64,000 nucleotides of DNA from Marivirga aurantiaca. Lineage in GTDB: Bacteria; Bacteroidota; Bacteroidia; Cytophagales; Cyclobacteriaceae. Below, in pieces: positions 1-8,340 of this stretch. Each line of letters opens with the position of its first letter. Within the stretch, counting starts at the first letter, position 1. The stretch lies in the NCBI RefSeq assembly GCF_016679925.1, contig NZ_JAEQBW010000015.1:1-64000 (forward strand). Direction: 5' to 3'. Under the pieces are notes generated by a model. The model searched no databases. It was not told where the DNA came from and worked only from the letters and a program-made list of their open reading frames with translations. The position numbers and the translations under genes are program-made.

Positions 1-4
1 ATAC

Positions 5-39
5 AAAAAAAAGCTCATTGAAACACATTTCAATGAGCT
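5..39 (-). terminator. Rho-independent terminator of the DUF3857 gene
   Basis: A perfect 12-bp stem (12-23 with 28-39) closes a 4-base loop. On the minus strand it is followed by a run of eight T (complement of 5-12). It lies about 100 bases past the stop codon of the minus-strand gene ending at 137, so it fits as that gene's transcription end. Confidence 0.85.
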
Positions 40-136
40 CTAGTCAAAATAAGTATATCTATCTTAATATCAGTTGTTTACAATCAGTTTTAAGGCATTT
101 TACCAACTATTTTTGGCAATTAAATCTGTAACAATT

Positions 137-2074
137 TTATTTGATCAATATAATATCCTGGTTCAGTAGCTGTACCACCATTTCAAAGAAGCTTCGTAAT
201 TCTGTATATTCTGAGCTCATATAAATTACCTGATCTACTTCCAGTGAATATTCAATGGTTAATTTGGAGCCATTCATCTTGCTATTATACATAAATCTTG
301 CTTTGTTTCCATTTAAAGCAAAGCTTCTCGATTGAGGTACTTTTTTAAGTTCCCAACCTTCGGGTATAGTATAATTGTAGCTGGCTTTTCTTAAAATTGG
401 GGTGTAAATTGTAAGAGGGTTTTGCCTTTCTTTTTCAGGGAAAGGATTCACTTCATATTCGTTAAAAACGATAGGCTTGATACGCATATAGTTTTTTGCT
501 ATTGAATCAACAGGTCTTTTGAACTCTAAATATTCTTTAATGACTTTATTACCTTCAAACAAGTCATTTACTTCATGCTTTTTGATATCCCATTTGAGAT
601 TACTGAAAAGTGTCTCTATTAAATAATCATTGTAAGTTCTGTTACTACTTAAGAATCTTGTATCAAAGTTATAAACACTATATCCTTCCCTTTTCACTTC
701 AAGTGTGCCACTTACCGTAGCAGTATCACTTATGGTAAAATCACCTACAGTCTGTTCCTTATCCTGGAAGTTAAACTCAAATGGAACAAATCCGGGGGCT
801 GTTCTTGAGATTACCAGTCCACTGTTGTTTACACTGTTTGGCTCCAGCATATTAAATAACAGGTTTTTATCTGAGGCGTCAATAAAATAATTTTGACCAT
901 TTACTCTGACCATTGATACAAAATGATTGAATACTTCAAAATTCGGATACTCCGGATAAGTTGGCCTGTTGTCGATGGTACTTAAAGCAATCAGATAAGC
1001 ATCAAAGCCTGCCTGATTGAGTATTTTTGTCAATAGCATATTGATTTGTTGTGCACTTCCACGTTTTGTTTTGTACACATCTTCCAATTCTGTACTTTCC
1101 TGGCTAATATCCTCAGTAAAATTATTTCTGATAAAATAAAAGAAGCTCTGTATATTTTTAAGAGGTGAGAACTCCTTATGATAGATTTGATTTATTCTAT
1201 CTACTAAAATGTTAGACCTGGAGTACACTTGCTTAAAATATGGATCTCCTGCCCAGTTAAAAGCTAATTCTTCGTAGCTTTCAGGTAGCAAAAACTTTGT
1301 TTCTTCTCCGGGAAGAGTATATTCTGCCAAATGAAATTTGATTTTAGAAATGAAATAATCTCCACCCGGAATATCTTGTTCAGGAATAAAAGCTGGGATT
1401 GAATCCATTGTGTAAGTTTCCATAACCATTGAGCGCTCTTCTCCCATAACAGAATCCTTCACAAGAGATCTTTCTAAATTATCCAGGCCTCTTACGCCTT
1501 CAAGATTCTTATAGAACAACATGAATGAAGGGATTTTAGTAGAGTAGGTGGATTTCAAAACCGGAACCTCATTCTGAAAATACCAGTTATTGATTGCTTG
1601 CCACTCATTTATTTTTAACGTGTAGGTGTATTCTATAATACTACCTATTTTTACATTCGGTAGAGAAAAATAAGTTTCTACTATACCGCCTTCAATGGTA
1701 TCAGATTTAATTTCACTGGCTTTAAGCTGAGTAGATATTACTTTATCCCCATCAAGGTTATAAACAATAGCATCAATGTTTATTAGTGAATCTTCTTTGT
1801 TATAGGGAATTCTTACATTTCCCCAGGATTTCCCTGATTCTTGGAGAATATTTACTCTGGTATTGTGGAGGAAAATTAATTCCATATTTTCATTATAATA
1901 GCTATAGCCACTATCACGTAGAATAACAGCATCCGCATTTTCAGTAAAAGCATCAGAAACCTGAAAATCTGTTTTATTTAATCTTGTAAAGCCGGTAGTG
2001 TCTTGTGCAAGTGCAGAAAGCGTAAATCCTATAAATAATAAAAATAAGGAGCTTTTTAGTTTTGTGGTTGTCAT
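137..2074 (-). CDS. DUF3857 / transglutaminase-like envelope protein
   Basis: A 645-residue protein with an N-terminal signal peptide (hydrophobic to about residue 23, ending ALAQ), so it is probably exported to the periplasm. Residues about 50-220 resemble the DUF3857 beta-rich domain and about 290-410 resemble a transglutaminase-like core; a further beta-rich region follows. In the core, the FNHFV histidine and the IDASDK aspartate are visible, but the segment RGSAQQINMLL has Ala341 about where the catalytic Cys is expected. It may therefore be a non-catalytic binding protein. Family members are common in Bacteroidota and largely uncharacterised. The gene stands alone, with a 216-base gap upstream and its own terminator downstream. 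Family call is strong; function is unknown. Confidence 0.85.
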   Translation of the reverse strand: MTTTKLKSSLFLLFIGFTLSALAQDTTGFTRLNKTDFQVSDAFTENADAVILRDSGYSYYNENMELIFLHNTRVNILQESGKSWGNVRIPYNKEDSLINIDAIVYNLDGDKVISTQLKASEIKSDTIEGGIVETYFSLPNVKIGSIIEYTYTLKINEWQAINNWYFQNEVPVLKSTYSTKIPSFMLFYKNLEGVRGLDNLERSLVKDSVMGEERSMVMETYTMDSIPAFIPEQDIPGGDYFISKIKFHLAEYTLPGEETKFLLPESYEELAFNWAGDPYFKQVYSRSNILVDRINQIYHKEFSPLKNIQSFFYFIRNNFTEDISQESTELEDVYKTKRGSAQQINMLLTKILNQAGFDAYLIALSTIDNRPTYPEYPNFEVFNHFVSMVRVNGQNYFIDASDKNLLFNMLEPNSVNNSGLVISRTAPGFVPFEFNFQDKEQTVGDFTISDTATVSGTLEVKREGYSVYNFDTRFLSSNRTYNDYLIETLFSNLKWDIKKHEVNDLFEGNKVIKEYLEFKRPVDSIAKNYMRIKPIVFNEYEVNPFPEKERQNPLTIYTPILRKASYNYTIPEGWELKKVPQSRSFALNGNKARFMYNSKMNGSKLTIEYSLEVDQVIYMSSEYTELRSFFEMVVQLLNQDIILIK

Positions 2075-2175
2075 TGGTAGATTTCAGGTTATAAACTTAC
2101 TATTCAGATACAAATTCATTTCTTTCTGCGACTATTTATGCAATTATTGTTCCAATCTTGTAAAAGAATTAAAAT

Positions 2176-2200
2176 TAAGAATGAAATATTCTCATTCTTA
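2176..2200 (-). terminator. Possible terminator after the ArsR-HAD pair
   Basis: A perfect 9-bp inverted repeat (2176-2184 with 2192-2200, 7-base loop) lies about 90 bases downstream of the HAD gene on the minus strand. It is followed on that strand by the T-rich stretch TTTTAATT. The stem is AT-rich, so it could be a weak terminator or only a dyad upstream of the DUF3857 gene. Confidence 0.4.
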
Positions 2201-2290
2201 GGTATAACTTCACAAGTAAAAGTCTTCTTAATTACTAGATAGTTAATATGTTATGAAAATAAACTTAATATCTTTTTTAAAAAAATAAAA

Positions 2291-2995
2291 TTATAGAATA
2301 TGTTGCAGATCACTTAAGCAACTTATTTCATGAGTAACGCTAGCCTGATGCCTTAGTTTTGATGGATTATAATATATATGGTCCATTCCAAAATTTCTTG
2401 CACCCAACATATCAGTTTGCAAATTGTCGCCAATCATGATACTTTCCTCTTTCCTTGCTTCCGCTTTGTCGATGGCAAATTTGAATATAGAAGCCATTGG
2501 TTTTTTGTAGCCGGCACTGTCGGAAGTGACTACTGTTTTGAAATAAGGTTTAAGCCTGGATTTGTCCAGTTTTAAATATTGTACATCATCAAACCCATTG
2601 GTAATGATATGTAAATGGTATTTCTCCTTTAAATAATCCAGCATTTCGAAAGTATAAGGCAAAACATGAGGCTTGGTTGGACACTGCATTAAGTATTCAT
2701 CGGATAGCTTGTTGCACAAAACATTATCTTCAATTTGGTAATTGGCCAGTATTTTTAAAAATCTTTGGTCACGAATGGCACTGCGGGAAATTTTATTTTT
2801 ATTAAAATCGCTCCAGAGCACTTGGTTTACTTTCTCAAAAGTTTGTGAAAACTCCAGTGCACTTGGAATTCCACGGTCTGTCAAACGATGCTTTTTTACC
2901 AGTTCTTCAAGCACTTCTGTGGAGTTTCTTTCATAATCCCATAAGGTATGATCCAAATCAAAAAAAATGTGTTGATATGACTTTATATAACCCAT
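2291..2995 (-). CDS. YjjG-type HAD-superfamily nucleotidase
   Basis: A 234-residue cytoplasmic HAD hydrolase. Motif I is DLDHTLWD near residues 13-20 (nucleophile and acid/base Asp), motif II is ITNG near 135, motif III Lys is in YKKP near 164, and motif IV is GDNLQTD near 193. The helical cap between motifs I and II and the overall pattern fit the YjjG family, which dephosphorylates non-canonical pyrimidine nucleotides and protects against their incorporation. The substrate here is inferred from family. Its start overlaps the end of the ArsR gene by 13 bases, so the two are probably translated from one mRNA. Confidence 0.85.
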   Translation of the reverse strand: MGYIKSYQHIFFDLDHTLWDYERNSTEVLEELVKKHRLTDRGIPSALEFSQTFEKVNQVLWSDFNKNKISRSAIRDQRFLKILANYQIEDNVLCNKLSDEYLMQCPTKPHVLPYTFEMLDYLKEKYHLHIITNGFDDVQYLKLDKSRLKPYFKTVVTSDSAGYKKPMASIFKFAIDKAEARKEESIMIGDNLQTDMLGARNFGMDHIYYNPSKLRHQASVTHEISCLSDLQHIL

Positions 2996-3366
2996 TTTCT
3001 ATTATGTAGTTTGTTTAAAGCAAGTTCTCTGTTGGCGTACATCACTTTGAAAGTTTCTAAATCTTTTTGTAATAATTGATCCTTCTCCACAAATCTGAAG
3101 GATTGAGATAATAAGTCCTTCACTTCTTCTTTCACATTGTAAAAAACCCATTGATCTACTTTTCGCGAATTAAGCACTCCATTGTTTTTTAAATATAGCA
3201 AATGTCTGGATGTTTTAGCCTGCGTGAAATTAAGGATAAGTTCCAAATCAGAAATGCACATTTGTTGATTCTCATGTACTTGAAATAAAATTCTTAAACG
3301 AGAATCATCAGCCAGACATTTAAAAACCTGAACACTAAAATTGAGTGTAAAATTTTTAAGTCGCAT
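2983..3366 (-). CDS. ArsR-family winged-helix transcriptional regulator
   Basis: A 127-residue protein with an ArsR/SmtB-type winged helix over residues about 8-75. The pattern includes KCLADDSRLRILF at the first helix, a CISDLELIL segment, and recognition-helix-like TQAKTSRHLLYLKNNGVL. Only Cys16 and Cys37 are visible in that region, so a classic CxC metal site is not evident. The effector is unknown. It overlaps the HAD gene by 13 bases, and a long interrupted dyad sits 28-62 bases upstream of its ATG, which suggests autoregulation. Confidence 0.8.
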   Translation of the reverse strand: MRLKNFTLNFSVQVFKCLADDSRLRILFQVHENQQMCISDLELILNFTQAKTSRHLLYLKNNGVLNSRKVDQWVFYNVKEEVKDLLSQSFRFVEKDQLLQKDLETFKVMYANRELALNKLHNRKWVI

Positions 3367-3393
3367 GTTTTTAAAATTCCATCTTTTTGTAAA

Positions 3394-3428
3394 GATAATA
3401 TAGCTAATTTTATTAGCTTCATATTATC
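3394..3428. promoter_or_regulatory. Interrupted palindrome, candidate ArsR operator
   Basis: The left arm at 3394-3408 and right arm at 3412-3428 are reverse complements over 15 bp with a 3-base centre and a 2-base bulge in the right arm (3419-3420). It lies between the divergent ArsR gene (ATG at 3366, minus) and the plus-strand gene at 3547. The arms are AT-rich and no T-run follows, so a protein-binding site is more likely than a terminator. Binding by the adjacent ArsR is inferred. Confidence 0.5.
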
Positions 3429-3531
3429 AATAAGTATTTTGAATTATTTATGTACAAGATTCTCACGCCACGGGCAATATTTAAGGAACTATTACAATGG
3501 TAAATCGTTTAGAATCTTGCGTGTAAAGTGT

Positions 3532-3539
3532 TATATTTG
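3532..3539 (+). promoter_or_regulatory. Possible Bacteroidota -7 element (TATATTTG)
   Basis: The 8-mer matches TAnnTTTG exactly and ends 7 bases before the ATG at 3547. No TTTG lies at the usual distance upstream; the nearest TTG (3517-3519) is only 12 bases away. If used, the transcript would have almost no leader. Confidence 0.35.
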
Positions 3540-3546
3540 CCCTAGA

Positions 3547-4191
3547 ATGAATTTACTGAAATATATTATATCTGCTTTTTTGATTTTCTTGATGCCCTTT
3601 TTAGGCTTTTCGCAGGATGAAGGGAAATCCACTCAAGAAGTAATCCAATTCACAGGAGTTGTTTTGGACCAGGACAGTGCAGGAGTACCGGGGGTGCATA
3701 TTTACACTCCGGTCTTTGGAAGGGGGACATCTACCAATTCATACGGATTCTTCTCTATGCCTGCTTTGGAAGGGGATAGCCTTATTATTAGTGCAGTTGG
3801 TTTTAAAAAAAGTAAGTATATTATTCCTCAGGTAAAAGGTCAAACGTTAAAAGTAATTTTTACATTAAAAGCTGACACTACTGTACTGAATGAAGTACAG
3901 GTTTATAATTTACCCCCAACTGCGGATGCTTTCAAAAAAGCGATTTTAGCTATGCAGCTACCTACTCAATACGATAATATCAATAAAAACATGGATCCGG
4001 CAGTTTTAAAAGAAATGTACATGAACCTACCTGCTGATGGCTCCATGAATCATCGTTGGTTTGTGCAACAGCAAGCCTATTATGACCGCACACGCAACTC
4101 TGTTCCTGTCAATCCTCTATTAAATCCAATGGCATGGGTTGAGCTATTTAGGTCAATCAAAAGAGGTGATTTCAACAATAACAATAACTAA
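3547..4191 (+). CDS. Exported protein with carboxypeptidase-regulatory-like domain
   Basis: A 214-residue protein. The start at 3547 was chosen because it gives an immediate signal peptide (MNLLKYII..., cleavage near GFSQ); earlier in-frame codons add 36 residues with no secretion features. Residues about 32-115 form a CarboxypepD_reg-like Ig-type fold (FTGVVLDQDSAGVPGVHIY, then GRGTSTNSYGFFS and LIISAVGFKK), as found at the N-terminus of TonB-dependent transporters. Here no barrel follows. The rest is unassigned and ends in a run of five Asn. It is probably a periplasmic or outer-membrane-associated protein of unknown role. Confidence 0.75.
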   Translation: MNLLKYIISAFLIFLMPFLGFSQDEGKSTQEVIQFTGVVLDQDSAGVPGVHIYTPVFGRGTSTNSYGFFSMPALEGDSLIISAVGFKKSKYIIPQVKGQTLKVIFTLKADTTVLNEVQVYNLPPTADAFKKAILAMQLPTQYDNINKNMDPAVLKEMYMNLPADGSMNHRWFVQQQAYYDRTRNSVPVNPLLNPMAWVELFRSIKRGDFNNNNN

Positions 4192-4389
4192 CTCATTTCA
4201 TTTTCTTTACTCATCAAATCTGATTTCCAATTAGATTAATCAGCTAATATTTATATATTTAGTTTTCAGTTCAATAAACAGGGTTATGGAAAACTCAATT
4301 TTACAGTATTCCTAATAGACAAAAATGCTTTACAAACTTTCTTCTGTGGGAATAAGTTAGTGATGCCCATTGAGAATTAAATTCAGCAA

Positions 4390-6225
4390 GTGAAAAATAT
4401 TTTATTCTTTTTAGTACTTGTATTATTTTCCAATCAAGTTTTAGCAAATGATTGGAATGATATCTTGAAAAATGGTTCAGGGAAAGTCACTATTTTCTAT
4501 TTTCCATCAAAACCATTTGTTTACAAGGATGAATTTGGAAAGCTTAAAGGTATCGAGAAAGAAATATTGGATTCGTTTTTTCGATTTGTAGAGAAAAAAC
4601 ATCAGGTAAAGATTTTCCAGGATTGGATTGAAGTAAGTGCCTTTGAGGATTTGGTGGGTAATGTAATTAAAAGTGATGGCAATGCTTTTGGGGTTTCTAA
4701 CCTTTCCCGCACTGATGAAAGAGCTGAATTAGTGGCATTTTCAAATGCTTATATGCCTGATGTAAGTGTATTGATTACTCATATTTCTGTCCCATTTCTC
4801 AAAGATGCAGATGTTCTGATGGAAAAAATTGATGGGTTTGAGGCTGCTACAATATCCAATACCACCTATGAGGCAGATCTTAAAAATCTTTCAAATATTT
4901 ATGATCTAAATCTGGAATATATTGAAGCCGCTAGTGAAGAAAATATCATCGAGCTGGTAAGTAAAAACAAAAAAATTATTGGTTATATAGGGCTACCTTT
5001 TTATGTGATTGAAATAAATCAAGGACGCCAGGTAAAAAGGCAAGGTGTTTTTCAAGTGAAGAGAGACGGGTATAGATTTATTTACCAGCAGGATAAAGGT
5101 TGGGATAAACCTGTGAGAGATTATTTTGATAGTTATTTATACAAGGCAGAGGCAGATAAGATTATCAGGAAATATCTTGGAAATGACTATTCTGAACTAA
5201 TTTGGTCATTGGCAGGGGATCAATCTATAGGAAATCAGAGAGATGAAATAAACTTCCTGACCAAAGAAAAAGAAATACAAAGTCAAAGTTTGTTGGCTTC
5301 CCAAAAAGAACAGGAGCTACAGCGTTTAATAATTATCTCCATCAGCTTGGGATTGATTTTTATCTTTTTAATCGTTCTATTGCTAATAAAAACCAATCGT
5401 ATCAGAGCAAGGGATAATATGCTTCTTACTGAAAAAGGTAAGGAAATGGAAAAGCTTCTGAACCAACTGAATTCTCAGAAAGCTGAGATATCACACCAAA
5501 GGCAGCTTTTGCAAAAAAAGAATATTGAGCTTACCAACATCAATAAGCAAAAGGATGAGCTAATAGGAATAGTAGCTCACGATCTGAAGAGTCCTATTAA
5601 TCAAATGAGCGGGTTAATAAACCTTTTGGGGTTTAAAAACGACACATGGGATGCGGATGAACTCATGATTTATCAAAAGCTGGAATCTTCTAATCAGCAT
5701 TTGAAAGAACTGGTTGAGCGCATCCTTGACCTGGAAGCAATTGGTAAAAAATCCCTCAATTATGTGATGAATGAAGTTGATATGGCAGCTGTGATGAGGG
5801 ATACTATTGAAGATTTTAAGGAAAAGGCTTTATTTAAGAATATCAGGCTTGAAAGTAAGGACTTAAAAGGTAATTTAACTATCCTGGCAGATCCTTTTTT
5901 TCTCCGACAGGTTTATGAAAACCTTTTGAGCAATGCCATCAAATTTTCACCTACCAATACAACCGTTTATATCGGATCTGATGAAATAGAAGGATACTAT
6001 CATATTAACATCAGGGATGAGGGGCCCGGGATTTCAAAGCCGGATCAAAACAAGCTTTTCACCAAGTATCAAACCTTAAGTGCCAAACCAACAGGCGATG
6101 AATCTTCCACAGGACTTGGCTTGTCGATTGTAAAAAAATATGTGGAAGAAATGAATGGTAGTGTCTGGTGCGAGAGCGAGTTGGGTAAAGGAGCTAATTT
6201 TATTGTAGCATTTCCTCAAGCCTGA
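4390..6225 (+). CDS. Sensor histidine kinase with periplasmic solute-binding domain
   Basis: A 611-residue kinase starting at GTG; the start is supported by the immediate signal peptide (residues 1-19, ending VLAN). Residues about 30-280 look like an SBP_bac_3 (type II periplasmic binding) fold. A single membrane segment lies near 313-336, followed by a coiled coil (about 345-392). The HisKA segment is IGIVAHDLKSPINQ with phospho-acceptor His397. The ATPase domain has an N box (ENLLSNAIKFS), G1 (DEGPGIS) and G2 (GLGLSIVKKY), so it looks active. No receiver domain is fused and no response regulator is adjacent, so it is an orphan. The ligand is unknown; an amino acid or similar small solute is a family-based guess. 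Confidence 0.85.
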   Translation: MKNILFFLVLVLFSNQVLANDWNDILKNGSGKVTIFYFPSKPFVYKDEFGKLKGIEKEILDSFFRFVEKKHQVKIFQDWIEVSAFEDLVGNVIKSDGNAFGVSNLSRTDERAELVAFSNAYMPDVSVLITHISVPFLKDADVLMEKIDGFEAATISNTTYEADLKNLSNIYDLNLEYIEAASEENIIELVSKNKKIIGYIGLPFYVIEINQGRQVKRQGVFQVKRDGYRFIYQQDKGWDKPVRDYFDSYLYKAEADKIIRKYLGNDYSELIWSLAGDQSIGNQRDEINFLTKEKEIQSQSLLASQKEQELQRLIIISISLGLIFIFLIVLLLIKTNRIRARDNMLLTEKGKEMEKLLNQLNSQKAEISHQRQLLQKKNIELTNINKQKDELIGIVAHDLKSPINQMSGLINLLGFKNDTWDADELMIYQKLESSNQHLKELVERILDLEAIGKKSLNYVMNEVDMAAVMRDTIEDFKEKALFKNIRLESKDLKGNLTILADPFFLRQVYENLLSNAIKFSPTNTTVYIGSDEIEGYYHINIRDEGPGISKPDQNKLFTKYQTLSAKPTGDESSTGLGLSIVKKYVEEMNGSVWCESELGKGANFIVAFPQA

Positions 6226-6275
6226 GCGCACATTATTTCTACATAAATCCTGCCTTGGTTTCATTTTATTGAATG

Positions 6276-7448
6276 CTATAGGATCTCCAGCACCTGATCT
6301 TTGCTAATTTTCATTAAATAAACTCTTTCAAATCTCCCAGCTAAAAATGTGGTACCTGTGACAGCAATACTTCCATCTTCAAAAACCAAAATATCAGCTA
6401 AAGTGAACGGATTCAAGGTGCCGATATAGTAAGTACTTAGTAAACTACCTGTTGTTGTATCGTAAAAGTATAACACTACCTGCCGACCTTCTGTTTCTGA
6501 TGCAATAATTGTTATTTCTGCATTATAAGCAGCAATTTTGCTATTGGCTTTTTCAGATATTTCAGGAATATTCCTGTTGAAATAATTCACTGAGGAGGTA
6601 ATGTCACTGGTAGACAGCGCCAGGTTGCCTGAAATAAAATGATCAGAAAATTGAAAGCCGATAAATGCGAAATTATTTCCTCCAATAGGTAATAAGCTTT
6701 TCATCCCTGCATTTAATCCCTGTCCTTGAATTACTCCCGTAGGATTTTCTCCAAACCCGGTAAAAACCAATGAAAGTGTATAGTTATAGAATCCATTAAA
6801 ATAATAACTGCCATCAGGTGCTTGTCCACAAAAGAATGGCAGTCGATCACTTCTTTTGGTGAAATGGTTCACTACTGCAGTAAGTACATCATCACCAGGC
6901 CCAATAGAATACTGAGTATGTTTTATAATTGTACCATCAGGATCAATTTCTGATAAAACAGAAGCTTTGTCCTCCGGATTATAGCTTAATAAAATAATTC
7001 TGTTATCCCTGCTTTTGGCAGCTGCCAGCGGATAGGATGCAGATAAATTTAAGGCGGAAAAATTTACTTGTTCCCCTGATGATGAAATACTAGCGAGATA
7101 GGGCCTTAAGCTATTTCTATCCATACAAACGAAGTAATGGGTAGTTCCAATCTTGATTAACCCATTGGTGGGTGCTACAAAGTGATCTTCCAGTTGTGTT
7201 TCTCTCTTGAATTTACCCTGTAAATCAGCTACAATCAGGTTAATTCCGGAAAAAGCACTCACATCCAGGTTGCGCTTTGCGAGCATAAAAATATTGCTAT
7301 CAGAGGCTCCTAAGCCTACTGGCTGATAGGAAACATTGTAGTTGTTGTCATCATAAATCTGAAGAAATGCAGATTCCGGGTCAAATTCCTCTTCTTTGCA
7401 AGAAGAGAAAATAACAACTAAGATTAAAATCAAGGAAAATTGTCTCAT
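6276..7448 (-). CDS. Lipoprotein, likely beta-propeller-like, unknown function
   Basis: A 390-residue protein. The start at 7448 was chosen because it yields a lipoprotein signal (MRQFSLIL... VIFSSC, lipidated Cys near 18); a longer reading frame would run back into the upstream gene. The mature part has repeated short beta-strand patterns separated by acidic and Gly/Ser turns (for example LIVADLQGKF, VLSEIDPDGTII, ILVFEDGSIAVTG), suggesting a propeller-like fold, but I cannot name a family. It is the last gene of the four-gene operon that begins with DUF1800, and starts 4 bases after the barrel gene's stop codon. Confidence 0.65.
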   Translation of the reverse strand: MRQFSLILILVVIFSSCKEEEFDPESAFLQIYDDNNYNVSYQPVGLGASDSNIFMLAKRNLDVSAFSGINLIVADLQGKFKRETQLEDHFVAPTNGLIKIGTTHYFVCMDRNSLRPYLASISSSGEQVNFSALNLSASYPLAAAKSRDNRIILLSYNPEDKASVLSEIDPDGTIIKHTQYSIGPGDDVLTAVVNHFTKRSDRLPFFCGQAPDGSYYFNGFYNYTLSLVFTGFGENPTGVIQGQGLNAGMKSLLPIGGNNFAFIGFQFSDHFISGNLALSTSDITSSVNYFNRNIPEISEKANSKIAAYNAEITIIASETEGRQVVLYFYDTTTGSLLSTYYIGTLNPFTLADILVFEDGSIAVTGTTFLAGRFERVYLMKISKDQVLEIL

Positions 7449-7452
7449 TATA

Positions 7453-8340
7453 TTATAATGCTTTAAATTGACTATCGATATATCGAAGTGGGAAAACAAA
7501 GCTGATAGAGCCGGAATAATTTTGTAGGCTGTAATCATCCTGAACCTCTCCAAATGCTGAAAATTCACTTTCTTTGAACCTTTCACTCGAGTTTACAACT
7601 GATCGAAAACTATGTCGGTACTGTAAATCAAGAATGGTTCGAATATTCCAGAAATCAAAACTTACACCTGCTCCTCCCAATACCCCCCAGTTATTCATGA
7701 ATTCTTCCGGATTATTGAGGTTAAGAGTGGCTCTGTCATACGATTGCGGGCTGCCTGAAGCATAATCTGTTTCGCGTATGTTAACTTCCTTATTGGAAGC
7801 AAATTTGAAACTGTAAAATGCTCCTGCCATCACAAAGGGCCTGACCTTGTGTTGTAAAATATCATACTTTACAGCCACTGGAAGGTCTATAAAAGTGATG
7901 GATTGATCCACTGCATAATTGGTTTCATATCTGTCAAATTCTGTTTCTCCTTCCCATTGCCTGTTGCTTTCATAACCTATGTTATGAATGTAAAAAGAGG
8001 GAAATGTAGCAATCGAAAAGCCTGCATGGTAGAAAGTAATATCCAAACCCATTTGAAATCCCGGGTTTTCAAAGTTTTTGTATTCCTTTTCCAATGATTC
8101 TTCTGAATAATTGATAGGGTTAAAGCCTGAATAGCGGGTGATTGGCTGTGCATTGGTGAAATTGATTCCTCCTCTGATTCCTAACCACCATTGGGTTTTC
8201 AGAAAATCCTCCGAAAGATTCCTTTTCTTTTTCTTTTTAAAGAATGTTTGACCTTCCGCTGAAGAAATGGAAAACATACCTATCAGGAGCAGGAATATAA
8301 AAGGTTTTGTTCTATTGAATAACAAGTTTCTTCGTTTCAT
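7453..8340 (-). CDS. PorT-like outer-membrane beta-barrel protein
   Basis: A 295-residue protein with a signal peptide (MKRRNLLFN... SSAEGQ). The mature chain has alternating strands with aromatic ends (WWLGIRGGINFTN, FQMGLDITFY, VRPFVMAGAFYSF, WGVLGGAGVSFDF, ILDLQYRHSF) and a C-terminal strand SGSISFVFPL, typical of the PorT/OMP_b-brl_2 group. Start 8340 gives the best signal peptide; an ATG at 8358 adds six residues. The gene overlaps the end of the DUF1501 gene by 29 bases, so translation is probably coupled. A role in anchoring or export of the neighbouring DUF1501 protein is inference. Confidence 0.8.
   Translation of the reverse strand: MKRRNLLFNRTKPFIFLLLIGMFSISSAEGQTFFKKKKKRNLSEDFLKTQWWLGIRGGINFTNAQPITRYSGFNPINYSEESLEKEYKNFENPGFQMGLDITFYHAGFSIATFPSFYIHNIGYESNRQWEGETEFDRYETNYAVDQSITFIDLPVAVKYDILQHKVRPFVMAGAFYSFKFASNKEVNIRETDYASGSPQSYDRATLNLNNPEEFMNNWGVLGGAGVSFDFWNIRTILDLQYRHSFRSVVNSSERFKESEFSAFGEVQDDYSLQNYSGSISFVFPLRYIDSQFKAL

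Noticed and set aside
4220-4243. A 6-bp inverted repeat after the gene at 3547-4191
   Set aside because: The stem is short, the loop is long, and no T-run follows; it is likely chance in AT-rich DNA.
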